Assembly: GCA_016584495.1 (NCBI GenBank)
Contig: WAID01000007.1
Location: forward strand, 4,140,001 to 4,204,000
Reading direction: 5' to 3'
Source of the DNA: Celoporthe dispersa
Lineage: Eukaryota; Ascomycota; Sordariomycetes; Diaporthales; Cryphonectriaceae
Length of the DNA stretch: 64,000 bases
This document shows positions 32,100 to 42,391 of this stretch, piece after piece. Within the stretch, counting starts at the first letter, position 1, and each line of letters starts with the position of its first letter. A program made the position numbers and the translations under genes. The notes below the pieces were generated by a model, which did no database searches, was not told where the DNA came from, and was given only the letters and a program-made list of their open reading frames with translations.

Positions 32100-34582
32100 A
32101 TGGCTAGACCATCGATTCTGGGCCTGGCTGCCCTCACAGCTGCCGCCCAGGTGGCGACGGCGACCTCCAGCGGCACATCCTACACCCTGGAGGATACATA
32201 CGACTCATCTAATTTCTTCGACTCCTTCAACTGGTACACAGAAGCCGACCCGACGGCTGGTTTTGTCTCGTACCAGGACCAGTCAAGCGCCACGTCGGCC
32301 GGGCTGGCAACCACCTCCAACAACCAGGTCCGCCTGGGCGTGGACTCCACGTCGACGGTGGACAGCTCGACGCTCAGTGCGTACGTCGGCGGCGACACGT
32401 CTGTGGGCGGGCGCAAGTCGGTGCGGCTGCAGTCGAAGAAGACGTACACCAAGATGCTCATGGTGGCGGATATCGAACACATGCCGGTGGGGTGTGGCAC
32501 CTGGCCTGCGCTGTGGACGTGGGGCACTGGCTCGTGGCCTACAGACGGCGAGATCGATAGTAAGTTGAAACATGTACCACCGCGGATGGTGGTCATGGTT
32601 GAACGCCCAGCCGTAGCCAAATAAAATGGACCTGACATGAGAATTCCCCTAGTTATCGAGGGCGCAAACTTGCAGACCACCAACGCGATGACCCTCCACA
32701 CCTCGGAGGGCTGCGTCCCGACCAACAGCGGCCAGGACGCCGGGACGAGCTGGTATGACGGCAGCACAGGCGACTGCAGCGCAGACAACGGCAACACGGG
32801 GTGTCTCAGCGCGGCACATCCACCTCCAACTTCGGCGCCGGCTTCAACAGCGCCCAGGGAGGTGTTTATGCGATGGAGTGGACCGACACCGCCATCAGCA
32901 TCTGGTTCTGGCCGCGCAGCTCGATCCCCAGTGGGATCAGCAGCGCCTCGACAGTCGACACGGGCAGCCTGGGCACGCCGCTGGCGCGGTTCGAGGGCGG
33001 CAGTGGGTGTGACATCTCGAGTCACTTCCAAAGCCATGTCATTACTATCAACACGGCGCTGTGCGGGCAGTGGGCCGGCAAGACGTGGGCTACGGACGGG
33101 ACGTGTGCTAGTAAGGCGGACTCTTGCGCGGCATGGGTGGCGAACAACCCGGATGCTTTTGCGGATGCGTACTGGCTGCTCAACTCGATCAAGGTCTACA
33201 CTGCTGGGTCGGGCTCGGCAAATACGAGCACAACGACCTCCTCCAAGAAGCGCGACCCTGTCGACTTTAGGATCGGGACAACCGTGGCCAGTGGTGGTGG
33301 AGAATACGGCGAGGAGGCGCCTGAGGAGACTTTCCAGGCGATCGCGAGGGGGCACGATGGTAATGGGGAGAGCGACCCAGCGCTGGCCAGCAGGTCGATA
33401 TGGAGTAAAATAATCGAGCTCGGCTCAAAGTATCTGGGCAAGGCGACCAGCACGATAGAGAAGGATGTGGAATCTGCTGCTGGGAAGACGAGTACTTCTG
33501 GGGCGAAGACGGTATCGACAACGACGAAGACAACCAGCGATACTGACAAGACAAAGAGCGGCACACTGAGCAAGCTCGGAACAGCTGCAGACGTCGCTGG
33601 GACGGTAGGTCTTGCCGCTGGAACCGTGAGCCTTTCTGGAGCCGATGACAGTGATGATGAATATGGTTCCACGGAAACCTCGACGAGTCTCACCACCACC
33701 ACCACGACAGCGGCTGCCGTACGGGTGAAGAGGGCCTCCCACCTGCGATCTGGGGGGACACAGCGGGCAGAGTCGACTTTGATAACGGAGGTCAGACAAA
33801 AGCGAGGGTTGTCCGATGTCCTGGACGGGGTGAAAGATGTCTGGGACACTGCGAAGGATGATGTCAAGGATGCTTGGGATGCCGCTAAAGACGCTGTCGA
33901 GGGATCACCGTCAGACGAGAGCGATAACGAGGACGAGGTGGCGCCGACAACATCTGCTGCAGGGCCTGGGACGGAGCCTGCGAGTGCCAGTCATCCTCTA
34001 GGAGGCACAGTCTCTTCTGCGTCTCCTACCGAGAGTCTGTATGCAGACACGACGGCGTCTGCAGGCGTTAGCAACTCGACTGCTGCGGCTGACTCTGCAC
34101 CCGGGGCCATAGACAGCGCAGATGCACCTGCGGTCCCCAGTTCAAGCACGAGCGGTCAGATGTCTGGAGATGCGGCCGACCCAACAGCGACAGGATCTAC
34201 AACCGTCTCTCCTGTCGACAGGAACAGCACATCCGGGACGGGCTCCGCAGGTCTCTCTTGTCACACGACGCCATCCTTCAACGGCACGACACCATTCTTT
34301 AATGCCACGAGGAGTATGAGCGCTCGCAATGAGACGGTGGCTGGTGGTGGAGCAAACCCGTGCGACACGAGGAGTTCTCCTCTGCCGTCTCCTGTGCGGA
34401 AGAGATACACCTTCCGGCGACCTGAGATCCGTGCTGCTGCTCCTGCTGCTCTTCCAGAGGCAGATCAGGTAGCCCGCAATTTAGCTAGGAGGACGGCCTG
34501 CTCGAGGGCCGAGGATGGGAAGGGTGTGGTGTGCGAGAGGAGATCTGTTTCTGGGAAGCTGGCGAGGGTATTTAGGGCTTGA
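32100..34582 (+). CDS. Secreted GH16 beta-glucanase with long Ser/Thr-rich tail
   Basis: Predicted endo-1,3(4)-beta-glucanase-type glycoside hydrolase family 16. Signal peptide MARPSILGLAALTAAAQVATA. The active-site motif GEIDIIEG is split by the intron (exon 1 32100-32559, exon 2 from 32653); nucleophile Glu151 and acid/base Glu156 are present. Other family blocks are FNWYTEADPTAGFVSY, TWPALWTWG and YAMEWTDTAISIWFWPRSSI. One base is missing near 32803; adding it gives 797 codons. The GH16 domain ends near the YWLLNSIKVY block (about 33175-33205). A tail of about 450 residues follows, rich in Ser, Thr and acidic residues, with four Lys-Arg sites and an amphipathic DVWDTAKDDVKDAWDAAKD repeat. 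No GPI signal is seen at the C-terminus. Confidence 0.88.
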
Positions 34583-35629
34583 GAGGGTGCTCTAGGCGTT
34601 TGTTTTTCCTTTTCTCTTTCGTTTTTTTCTCTCTTCTGTCGTTTTTCAATGGAAAAAAATAGTCTGTATTCTAAGTTTTGAGTTTTGTTTATTGGAGCAT
34701 AAACTGGCTTTTGATTGTGTCGTTGTTTATCTGCTTTGAGTCGCTTTGAGTCGAGAAGAGGAGAGTCCTGTGCAAGCAGAACTGAAAACGAGGTCGGTCA
34801 CCTTTGAAACTTGATTCAGTTTAACCCAAGTGCCAGCGGAGGAAAGCCTCCACAGCACTCAGTACATCGCCACCGGGGAGGTGGTCCGCCAGGGAGGGTA
34901 GTGCTATGTATGGTCCATATGCAGGTCCCAGGAGTCGCCACACAGGGTTCTAGGCCCTTGACGACGACGACGGGTCATGAGAAGATCAGGACGGGTCATC
35001 AGAAGATCAGAACCGGTCATGAAGAATGTTGTTGCTGCTGGAAATGAATACCTGAAGGATTGCGTAAGCACCTTGACAGCCAACAAGAGAAGGAATATTA
35101 TGGAAAGAGAAAGAATCTACAGTATGATATGCCGCCATGGTAATCGCAGAACATTCCTCCAGGATGGATGGGGGTGGACGTGAGATCTACTGCACTTATT
35201 GTACATACTGACTAGCACAGGAGTATGGCAGTGATAGTCTGATGCAGCGTGTCGATAGACCGTCCGATATTGTATCAGTGAGCGATCTTTGACGAGTTAC
35301 TGGTACATATGATTGATCTATTGATCATCTGCGTTCAGGTAGGATAGACGAGATGGAAATGGATAAAGGGACACACTCTCGACGGTTTAGACGGCTCGGG
35401 TCGGGCAAACTGACCTCCTCTTGCCATCCCACACCCTCCCCCCCCTCCCCCATTTCCGGACGAGACGGTGATATTCCTACCCCATGGCGTGTCCCGGAGA
35501 CGGGGAATGTGCTCAGCCCCCCAACCCGCCCTTTTTTCTTTTCAGGGCCCTTCCCAAAAGTACCGTGTTGGCACCTCGTCTTACGAGGTCGTGGGTGGGA
35601 AGAGGTGCTTTCTGGTTCGCTGCTGGATT
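34583..35629. other. Intergenic region between convergent genes
   Basis: About 1 kb. It begins with a T-rich GH16 3' side. A short imperfect tandem repeat lies at 34973-35025, and C-rich tracts at 35427-35450. No gene is supported. Confidence 0.45.
34973..35025 (+). repeat. 21-bp imperfect tandem repeat
   Basis: The unit CGGGTCATGAGAAGATCAGG recurs with a period of about 21 bp (CGGGTCATCAGAAGATCAGA, then CCGGTCATGAAGAA), two full copies and one partial. It is non-coding on either strand as far as I can see. Confidence 0.7.
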
Positions 35630-36502
35630 TCAAACAAGTTCCCACACAATACCCGCATAATACTCCAAATCCTGAACGCTATAAACAATATCTCTCTCTC
35701 CAGTTCCAGGATTTGCATCTCGTAGAAAGAGCAGCCTGAACGACAAAATCAGCGCCCCTCTAGAGACATTATATGTTGTCGGACTTGTCTTCGTAATGGT
35801 GATAGTCTGTCGCTTCACTGGTGCTAGCGATCCTGCTGATCGGGTTGTGGTTGCGCCAGATCGCGGCTCTCGCGGCTCTTCTTCCCATTTCTCGAGGCGG
35901 AGTTCCTGTTGTCTCTGGTCGAATCTGAGTAGGAGTACGATCTTCACATCGTGATCCGACGCAGCAAACCACCATTCCATATCACTGTGTAAGTGGTGCC
36001 AGGACTCAGAATAACCAGCTTCCATAACGAGGGTTGGCCATGCCCCTTTCCCCCCTCGTGCTGGCCTTGGGCCCCCAGTAGAATCGCCTTCTCCAGCCCC
36101 ACCTCCGCCACCACTTCCACTACTCTTCTCGTATCGTGTAGAGGAGGCCATTGTTCTCCATTCATATTTTATACCCATCTGGCCAAGTTTGCAACGGAAT
36201 TCCTCATAGAGCCCAGTATGGAGCTCTTCGTGAATATCATGAGGGATTACAATGCTGAGAGTTTGTTCCTTCTTATTATAACGCCGGAAACGGATTTTAA
36301 GGCGATTGTCTTCCCAATTATTGACAAGACTGGCAAAGTCCGTAGGAGAGACATTGTTAACAATAAGAAAGTCTTCGGAGATGAGAAGGCGGATCTTTTG
36401 GTAAAGCTCTTCGATATTTGTGAATTGTACGATCGGCGTCTTATCGTCCTCGGATGCCACCGAGGTAGGCAGAGTAGAGACGGAGAGAGGTGATAGCGAC
36501 AT
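35630..36502 (-). CDS. Hypothetical protein, possible PD-(D/E)XK-like fold
   Basis: Intact single-exon frame of 290 residues. Three parts are seen: an N-terminal region (FTNIEELYQKIRLLISEDFL), a Gly-rich linker, and a conserved-looking C-terminal region with PTLVMEAGYSESWHHL, MEWWFAASDHDVKIVLLL and YNVSRGALILSFRLLFLRDA. The order hydrophobic-Glu...Asp...hydrophobic strand resembles restriction-endonuclease-like folds and matches a recurrent uncharacterised family of filamentous fungi. Both points are from pattern memory, not a search. No signal peptide or membrane segment is present. A 33-bp tandem duplication lies directly upstream of the ATG. Confidence 0.72.
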   Translation of the reverse strand: MSLSPLSVSTLPTSVASEDDKTPIVQFTNIEELYQKIRLLISEDFLIVNNVSPTDFASLVNNWEDNRLKIRFRRYNKKEQTLSIVIPHDIHEELHTGLYEEFRCKLGQMGIKYEWRTMASSTRYEKSSGSGGGGGAGEGDSTGGPRPARGGKGAWPTLVMEAGYSESWHHLHSDMEWWFAASDHDVKIVLLLRFDQRQQELRLEKWEEEPREPRSGATTTRSAGSLAPVKRQTITITKTSPTTYNVSRGALILSFRLLFLRDANPGTGERDIVYSVQDLEYYAGIVWELV

Positions 36503-36508
36503 GGTGTT

Positions 36509-36580
36509 GGAAGTGTCATGAGTTGTGGATGGATGGATGGTGGAAGTGTTATGAGTTGTGGATGGATGGATGGATGGATG
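36509..36580 (+). repeat. 33-bp tandem duplication with (GGAT)n
   Basis: The unit GGAAGTGTCATGAGTTGTGG followed by GGAT repeats occurs twice (from 36509 and from 36542), the second with T for C in GTGTTATG and more GGAT units. It lies within 10 bp of the start codon of the 35630-36502 gene, in its leader. Confidence 0.8.
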
Positions 36581-36947
36581 AAATCAAGAAGAGAAAATCG
36601 TTCTCGCCCCGGACGGTCCTTTGTGTTGCTTGTTGTGTTGCTTATCCCAGTGCCCACAATTAGTACCAGGCCCCAGCCCTGCCCAGGCCTAGAGCGGCAG
36701 TGCCCAGAAGTGCCCAGGTGCCTTAGCGCTGCAACAACGGGGCCTGTTGTCTCACCCACACGCCCATCAACACGCACACACACATTCAATTCTACCTGCA
36801 CACAATACACAGCGCTGTGTGCAGGTGCAGCGCAGCCACACACCATACCACCTCACATCAGCCAACCCCCTTCGAAACATCACCCCCTTCTCCCATCTTC
36901 CTTTCTCCTCTCCTCTCCTCGCTTCTCCCCTACCCGCTAAACATCAC

Positions 36948-36976
36948 CACCACCACCACCATCATCATCATCATCC
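36948..36976 (+). repeat. (CAC)n(ATC)n compound microsatellite
   Basis: CACCACCACCACCACC followed by ATCATCATCATCATC in the presumed IRE1 leader. Confidence 0.85.
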
Positions 36977-37707
36977 CTTTTCGACAAAATCAGCAAACGA
37001 CTCCAGCAATTACTATCGTGCCTCTGTCGTGACTGCTTCGCTGCATCCACGACGGGCGACGGACGACACAGGACGAGGACCTGTGCTACAGAAAGAAAAA
37101 AGGAAGGAGGGAAGGAAAAAAAAAAGGAAAAAAAACGGGATCAAGGGTCTCACACGCGAATCGGCCGAGTCTCCCTCCGTCCTGGCCTGAGCTGGGCCGA
37201 CCTTGACCTCAACACCTCACCACGCTTCGGTCCACTTCCGACCAAGGTACGACGACGTCCAACACCTCTCGTTCCCTCGGCCGGTCTTAATCCTGAAGGA
37301 CCGTCGAACCTCGACATCTCCCCTCCTCGACACTGCAGAGACAAAGGAGGACTCGACGGTCGGGTCCCCTCCCCTCGAGCAGTACCCGAGACGCCTTTGT
37401 GGGCCGGTCATATGGGCTGAGAGGCAGAAGAAGCTCCCCCTCGTCCAGCCTGCTCCCTCCCACCGCCTTCTCCTACCATCTCGACCCCTCCTCGCCCTCC
37501 ACCACCTTGGCAGCCTGGCCTGCTTCGGCTGTCGTCGTTTCACCGACTCGACGGAAGATCCTCCCCCCCCCCTTGCCCTGGCCTGGCCACAGCCAATAGC
37601 AACAAGACAATACTATACACAAAACAAAGTGGGCTCCTCCCACCGTCCCACGGTCAATCCAATGTCGACGATCCCCTCCTCCGCCTAGACGGTCACATCA
37701 CCACAGA

Positions 37708-40700
37708 ATGCTACGACGGCCTCCCACCGGCGAGGGTAGGCCTGTTGTCCAACAGCGCAAGAAGCTATGGGCTCTCGCTGCCCTCCTGCTGCCGTGGGCC
37801 CCCGTCGCCGATGCTGCTGACCTCCATCACCACCACCAGCAATCTCTCGACCGGCACCCCCAGGCTGTCGTCTCGCCCTGGCTGGACGCCGCCGCCGACC
37901 ATGGACTCGACCGCAGGCCTGAGCACGAACGCTCTCCCCTCGAGGCCGACCGCGTCAAGCGCAATCTTGCAGCGACTGCGTTGACACACGACCTCATCCA
38001 GACCCCCCACGCCGCCCTGCGGAGGAAGTCCACCTACTCCCAGCCCATCCAGGCCCGGAAGGAGCCCTCCCGACACGAGGAGGCCGACCTGGACCCTTTT
38101 CACGACCTTGTTTCTACCGATGCGAGCGCCATCTCTGCTGCGGCTCCGGACCTGTCCGTTGTAGCACCATCTGCCAGGCGACTGGAGGATTGGGAAGTAG
38201 AAGATTTTGTTCTCCTGGCGACCATCGACGGAGACCTGTATGCCACCGACCGGAAGTCGGGCCGCGAGCGCTGGCACATCTCCCTCGGCCAGCCCATGGT
38301 CGAGACCACACACCACCGCATCAACCGGTCCTCCTCCTTCTCCTCCTCCTCCACCGCCGCCGGCGCCGGTGCCGAGTTCAATGTGCTCGACCAGACCATC
38401 TGGGCCGTCGAGCCCACCAGGGACGGCCAGATCTACATGTGGGCCCCCGGCGAGACCACGGCCTGGTCTACACGGGCCTCACCATGAAGAGGCTGGTCGA
38501 GGCCGCCCCCTACAAGAACGAGGCCCTCTCCCTCGTCTACACCGGAGAGAAAAAGACCGTTCTCTCACCCTCGACGCCGCCACCGGCCGCGCCATCAAGT
38601 GGTTCGGACCTACCGCCTCCGCCGCCGACGACTCCACCTGTGCCCGCCCCCAGGGCACCGTCGCCGGTCTCGACGTCGAGGAGTGCAACACGCGCACCAT
38701 CACGCTGGGCCGCACCGAGTACACGGTGGGCATCTCTGACTCGCGCGGGTACGACATCGCCACCCTCAAGTACTCCGAGTGGACCCCGAACCTCTTCGAC
38801 CAGGACCTGCTGGGCCAGTACTCGTCCACCCTGGACAAGCTCTACATCACCAGCCGGCCCGACGGCCGGGCATATGCCTTTGAGTATGGCCGTGACGCAG
38901 GCCGGTCGCAGTCTTTTGTCCAGTACTTTCCCTCTCCCATCGCCAAGGCCTTCGACATTGTCAGGCCGATCCGCTCCTTCATGGACGACGGCGACGACAA
39001 CCCTCAGCTGGTGGCCCTGCCGCAGCCTCCGCCGCCGCCCGCGTTCGAACACCAGGAGCCGGGCCGGGAGAGCAAGATCTTCCTCAACAACACCGCCGGG
39101 AACTGGTTCGCCATGTCCGGCCGGTCCTACCCGCTCATCACCCAGGCGCCCTCGGCCCTGATCAACCAGGTCCAGTGGTGGGAGGCGGACGGTGATCTCA
39201 GCACGGCGCAGCTGACAAAAGCACTCGTGGGCCAGCATACCCTCGACAGTGCCTGGTCGAAGCCCGGCCAGCGCAACCTGCCCAGCCTCCCCGGGTCCCA
39301 TGGCCTGTCGCCCAAGCTGGACAACCCCAGCGACCCAGACAACCCCACGCTGGCCATCGACGCGCCGGACCCGAGCAGCACGGTGATCGATATCGTCAAA
39401 AAGCTGCCGCAGGACGCGCTCCAGCATACCACAGACCTGTTCACGAACCCGGCCATCTGGCTCATTCTTGCCATCGCCCTCATCGTCTACCGCAAGGAGT
39501 TCATCCGCTTTGTCCGGAACGGCTGGCGTGAGATCGTGAACGACGCGAAAAACTATCTGAAGCGCAAGGGGTTCGAGGTGGACGTAGAGGACGACCTGGG
39601 AGAGGACACACCGGAGACAGAGCGTGCTGAGGGCCGGGCTGCAGAGAAGGACCACCCTCCCCCGGCAGCAGACACCGCCGTGGAGGCCCTCTCGAGCGCG
39701 CTGTCGCCAGCCTGCCGGCGCCGGTCCCGCAGGACGAGGCAGTGCCTCTACCGGAAGAAGGCAAGGCTGGGTCCACCGAAGAAAACGAACAGGGCCAGCC
39801 GGAGACGAAGAAGAAGAAGGCTCACCGCGGCCGCCGAGCTGGCAAGAACCATAAGAAGAAGAAGACCAGCCCTGACGCCTCTGTGGGTGATGTGCCTGAC
39901 AACAGCGTGGACGAGGCTGTGGACATAGCCAAGAACATCGGCGAGCGCAGCCGGGGCCCCGAGCCGAATATCCAGACGCTGCCGTACGAGGTGGAAGACG
40001 TGTCCAACCCCATCCTGCGTATCGACGAGAGCCTTGAGGTGAACGAGGACCAGCAGCTTGGGACTGGGAGCAACGGCACGGTCGTGTACGCCGGCAAGTG
40101 GCAGGACAGGCCCGTTGCCGTCAAGCGGATGCTGCGAGACTTCTACGATATCGCCTCGCAGGAGACCAGGCTCCTCAGGGAGGTGGACCGACACCAGAAT
40201 GTCATCCAGTACTTTGCACAGCTGGAGCGTGGCCAGTTCATCTACATCGCCCTAGAGCTCTGCGAGGCTTCCCTGGCCGATGTCATGGAGAAGCCTCAAC
40301 AGTTCAGGCAGCTGGCGAGTGCAGGTGCCAAGGACACACTAGCTGTTCTTAAGCAGATCACCAAGGGCCTGGATCACCTGCACTCTCTACAGATTGGTAA
40401 GAAGATTGCTCCCCCCCCCCCATCCTACAGACTTGACCATCGTCCCCGCCGGCAGTATCAGCACCGGGTCCGGCAGAGCAGCCATGAGTGTAGCACATGT
40501 TACTAACAAGCTACCCCGAACAAGTGCATCGTGACCTGAAGCCCCAGAATATTCTGATCACTAGAGACCGCAAGACAGGCCGACCGCGCATCCTGGTATC
40601 GGATTTTGGCCTCTGCAAGAAGCTCGAGGGCGGCCAGTCGTCGTTTGGTGCTACCACCGCCCACGCGGCTGGCACGTCAGGCTGGCGGGCACCCGAGCTG

Positions 40701-41477
40701 CTGCTGGACGACGAGACCCCCGCCTCCAGCGGCCCGATGCTGGCAGAGAGCTCCACGCACAGCGGCAACCACGGCAGCCAGGGGGCTGAGGTCACCCACC
40801 GACGCGTGACCCGGTCGATTGACATCTTCTCCCTCGGCATCGTCTTCTTTTACGTCCTCACACAGGGCTCACACCCTTTTGACTGTGGTGACAAGTACAT
40901 GAGGGAGTACAACATCAGGAAGGGCACCTACAGCCTCGCGAGGCTAGATGTGCTGGGCGATTACAGGTGCGAGGCGAAACATCTTGTCGGGACAATGATA
41001 AGCGCCAACCCCAAGGAACGACCCAAGACAAAGGAGATCCTGGCACACCCTTTCTTCTGGGATGCACGCACCAGGCTCCTCTTCCTCTGCGATGTATCCG
41101 ATGCGTTCGAGAGGGAGCCGCGTGACCCGCCCAGCTGGGAACTCGAACAGCTGGAAGAGGGCGCGGTCAAGGTCACCAAGGGCGACTTCCTGAACAAGCT
41201 CCACAGGGAATTCGTCGACTCCCTGGGCAAGCAGAGGAAATATACCGGATCGAGGCTACTTGATCTCCTGCGCGCTCTGCGCAACAAAAGGAACCATTAC
41301 CTGGACATGTCGGATGCCCTGCAGAAGAAAGTAGGGTCGCTGCCGGAAGGATACCTGCTTTATTGGACGACACGGTTTCCGGATCTTTTGCTGTACTGCT
41401 GGGGGCTCATTCGGGATCTGGGCTGGCATGAACTGGAACAATTCAAGGGGTATTATCAACCTCCGGAGTCTGTGTGA
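37708..41477 (+). CDS. IRE1: IRE1 kinase/endoribonuclease, unfolded-protein-response sensor
   Basis: ER membrane sensor that splices HAC1-type mRNA when unfolded proteins build up. Exon 1 is 37708-40396 and exon 2 40525-41477, around a 128-nt intron with a TACTAAC branch site. Signal peptide KKLWALAALLLPWAPVADA; luminal beta-propeller with VLLATIDGDLYATDR, YTVGISDSRGYDIATLKYSE and LVALPQPPPPP; transmembrane segment AIWLILAIALIVY (about 39450); kinase with GTGSNGTVVYAGKW, VAVKRM, VHRDLKPQN and SDFGLC; C-terminal KEN ribonuclease with GDFLNKLHREFVDSLGKQRK and LLDLLRALRNKRNHYLDM. The frame slips three times, each fitted by one missing base: near 38460, 38567 and 39692. With three bases added the exons give exactly 1215 codons (1214 residues). 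A conserved single-copy regulator is unlikely to be a pseudogene, so sequencing error is favoured. Confidence 0.94.
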
Positions 41478-42391
41478 ATTAGGATTCTGGATCATATATC
41501 AAAGCGACTATGGGTCTTGGGGAAAGCGGCTTCTTTAGGTAAAGCGAGGTATTGGGGTGTTCTTTTTTTCCCCCAGAAGCGAGGGTCCTACTTGGGTGAT
41601 AGGTTTTTTTGGAAATGATCAAAAGCTCTGATTTCTCTGCCATCGTCCTCCTTTCAAGTGATAGACTCTGCTTCCGTGTGACTGGATGTTATCGTCCCCA
41701 GAATCCATCTCATTTTTCCCAGGGTACAGGGCCTTCTTGTCATCATTCCACAGAAAGGCCGGGTCATTCGTTATCGGACAATTCTCGAAATCTAGAAACA
41801 ACATATCCATCCTTTTCGCCTTCAAAGAACGCAAAAGATGACGGGGGCCCTCTCATCGTATTACCTCTACCAACCTGTTGACATTACTGGGAATTCTCTG
41901 AATGCATCTTTCTGAGCTCTCGGCCTCGTCGACTCGAGCGTGCTGAGGCAAGGATAGAAAACAGCAAGTAGGGTCAAAGGAGCACATGAGCGGGGTGGAA
42001 ACCTGCCCAAGGCCGGCTCAGAGGGCTCAGTCTGAACAGAGAAGGCAAGGATGTCTGTTACTTTTGTCTATATGCAGAAAAGTAAAAGGGAATCGTGCTC
42101 GTAGGCCTGCATGCGGACCGTCGCGTCATGCGCTACAGCAATCATTCAGCTCTCATCCCACCTGTTGCATTCTTGTGCTCTTGACTTCTACTCTTTATTC
42201 TTCCAATAACTTTCGCGGTGGCACGCGCTTTCTTTTACAAACTATTTCCATCCTGTAAGCACGAGCTCTGCGACTGTCTATTTATACTTTGTATAGTACT
42301 TCATGTGTGGTTCCGAATTCACCACAGGAAGGACGGTGAAATAGATTCAGATATGACATAGGTGCTGACAAAACCGGCTCGCTTGATCTCC
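41478..42391. other. Intergenic region between convergent genes
   Basis: About 900 nt between IRE1 and the NACHT-WD40 gene. The ORFs here are short and motif-free. Two 3' UTRs are expected. Confidence 0.45.

Larger units (their letters stand above)
36503..37707. other. Intergenic region and long IRE1 leader
   Basis: About 1.2 kb between divergent genes. It includes the tandem duplication at 36509-36580, AGTGCCCAG direct repeats at about 36700-36720, (CAC)n(ATC)n at 36948-36976, and an A-rich stretch at 37081-37138. The last 500 nt are C/T-rich, as expected for a long IRE1 5' UTR. Short ORFs there could be upstream ORFs. Confidence 0.45.

Noticed and set aside
32753..32809. A 57-nt intron to explain the GH16 frame change
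   Set aside because: Its length is a multiple of three so it would not correct the frame, and it would remove conserved cysteine-containing residues.
36247..36846. Minus-strand ORF with repeated IHPQL residues
   Set aside because: Its repeats are the translation of the GGAT tandem duplication; it overlaps the better-supported gene in another frame.
38537..39655. 372-codon minus-strand ORF opposite IRE1
   Set aside because: Antisense shadow of the luminal domain of IRE1, which is conserved on the plus strand.
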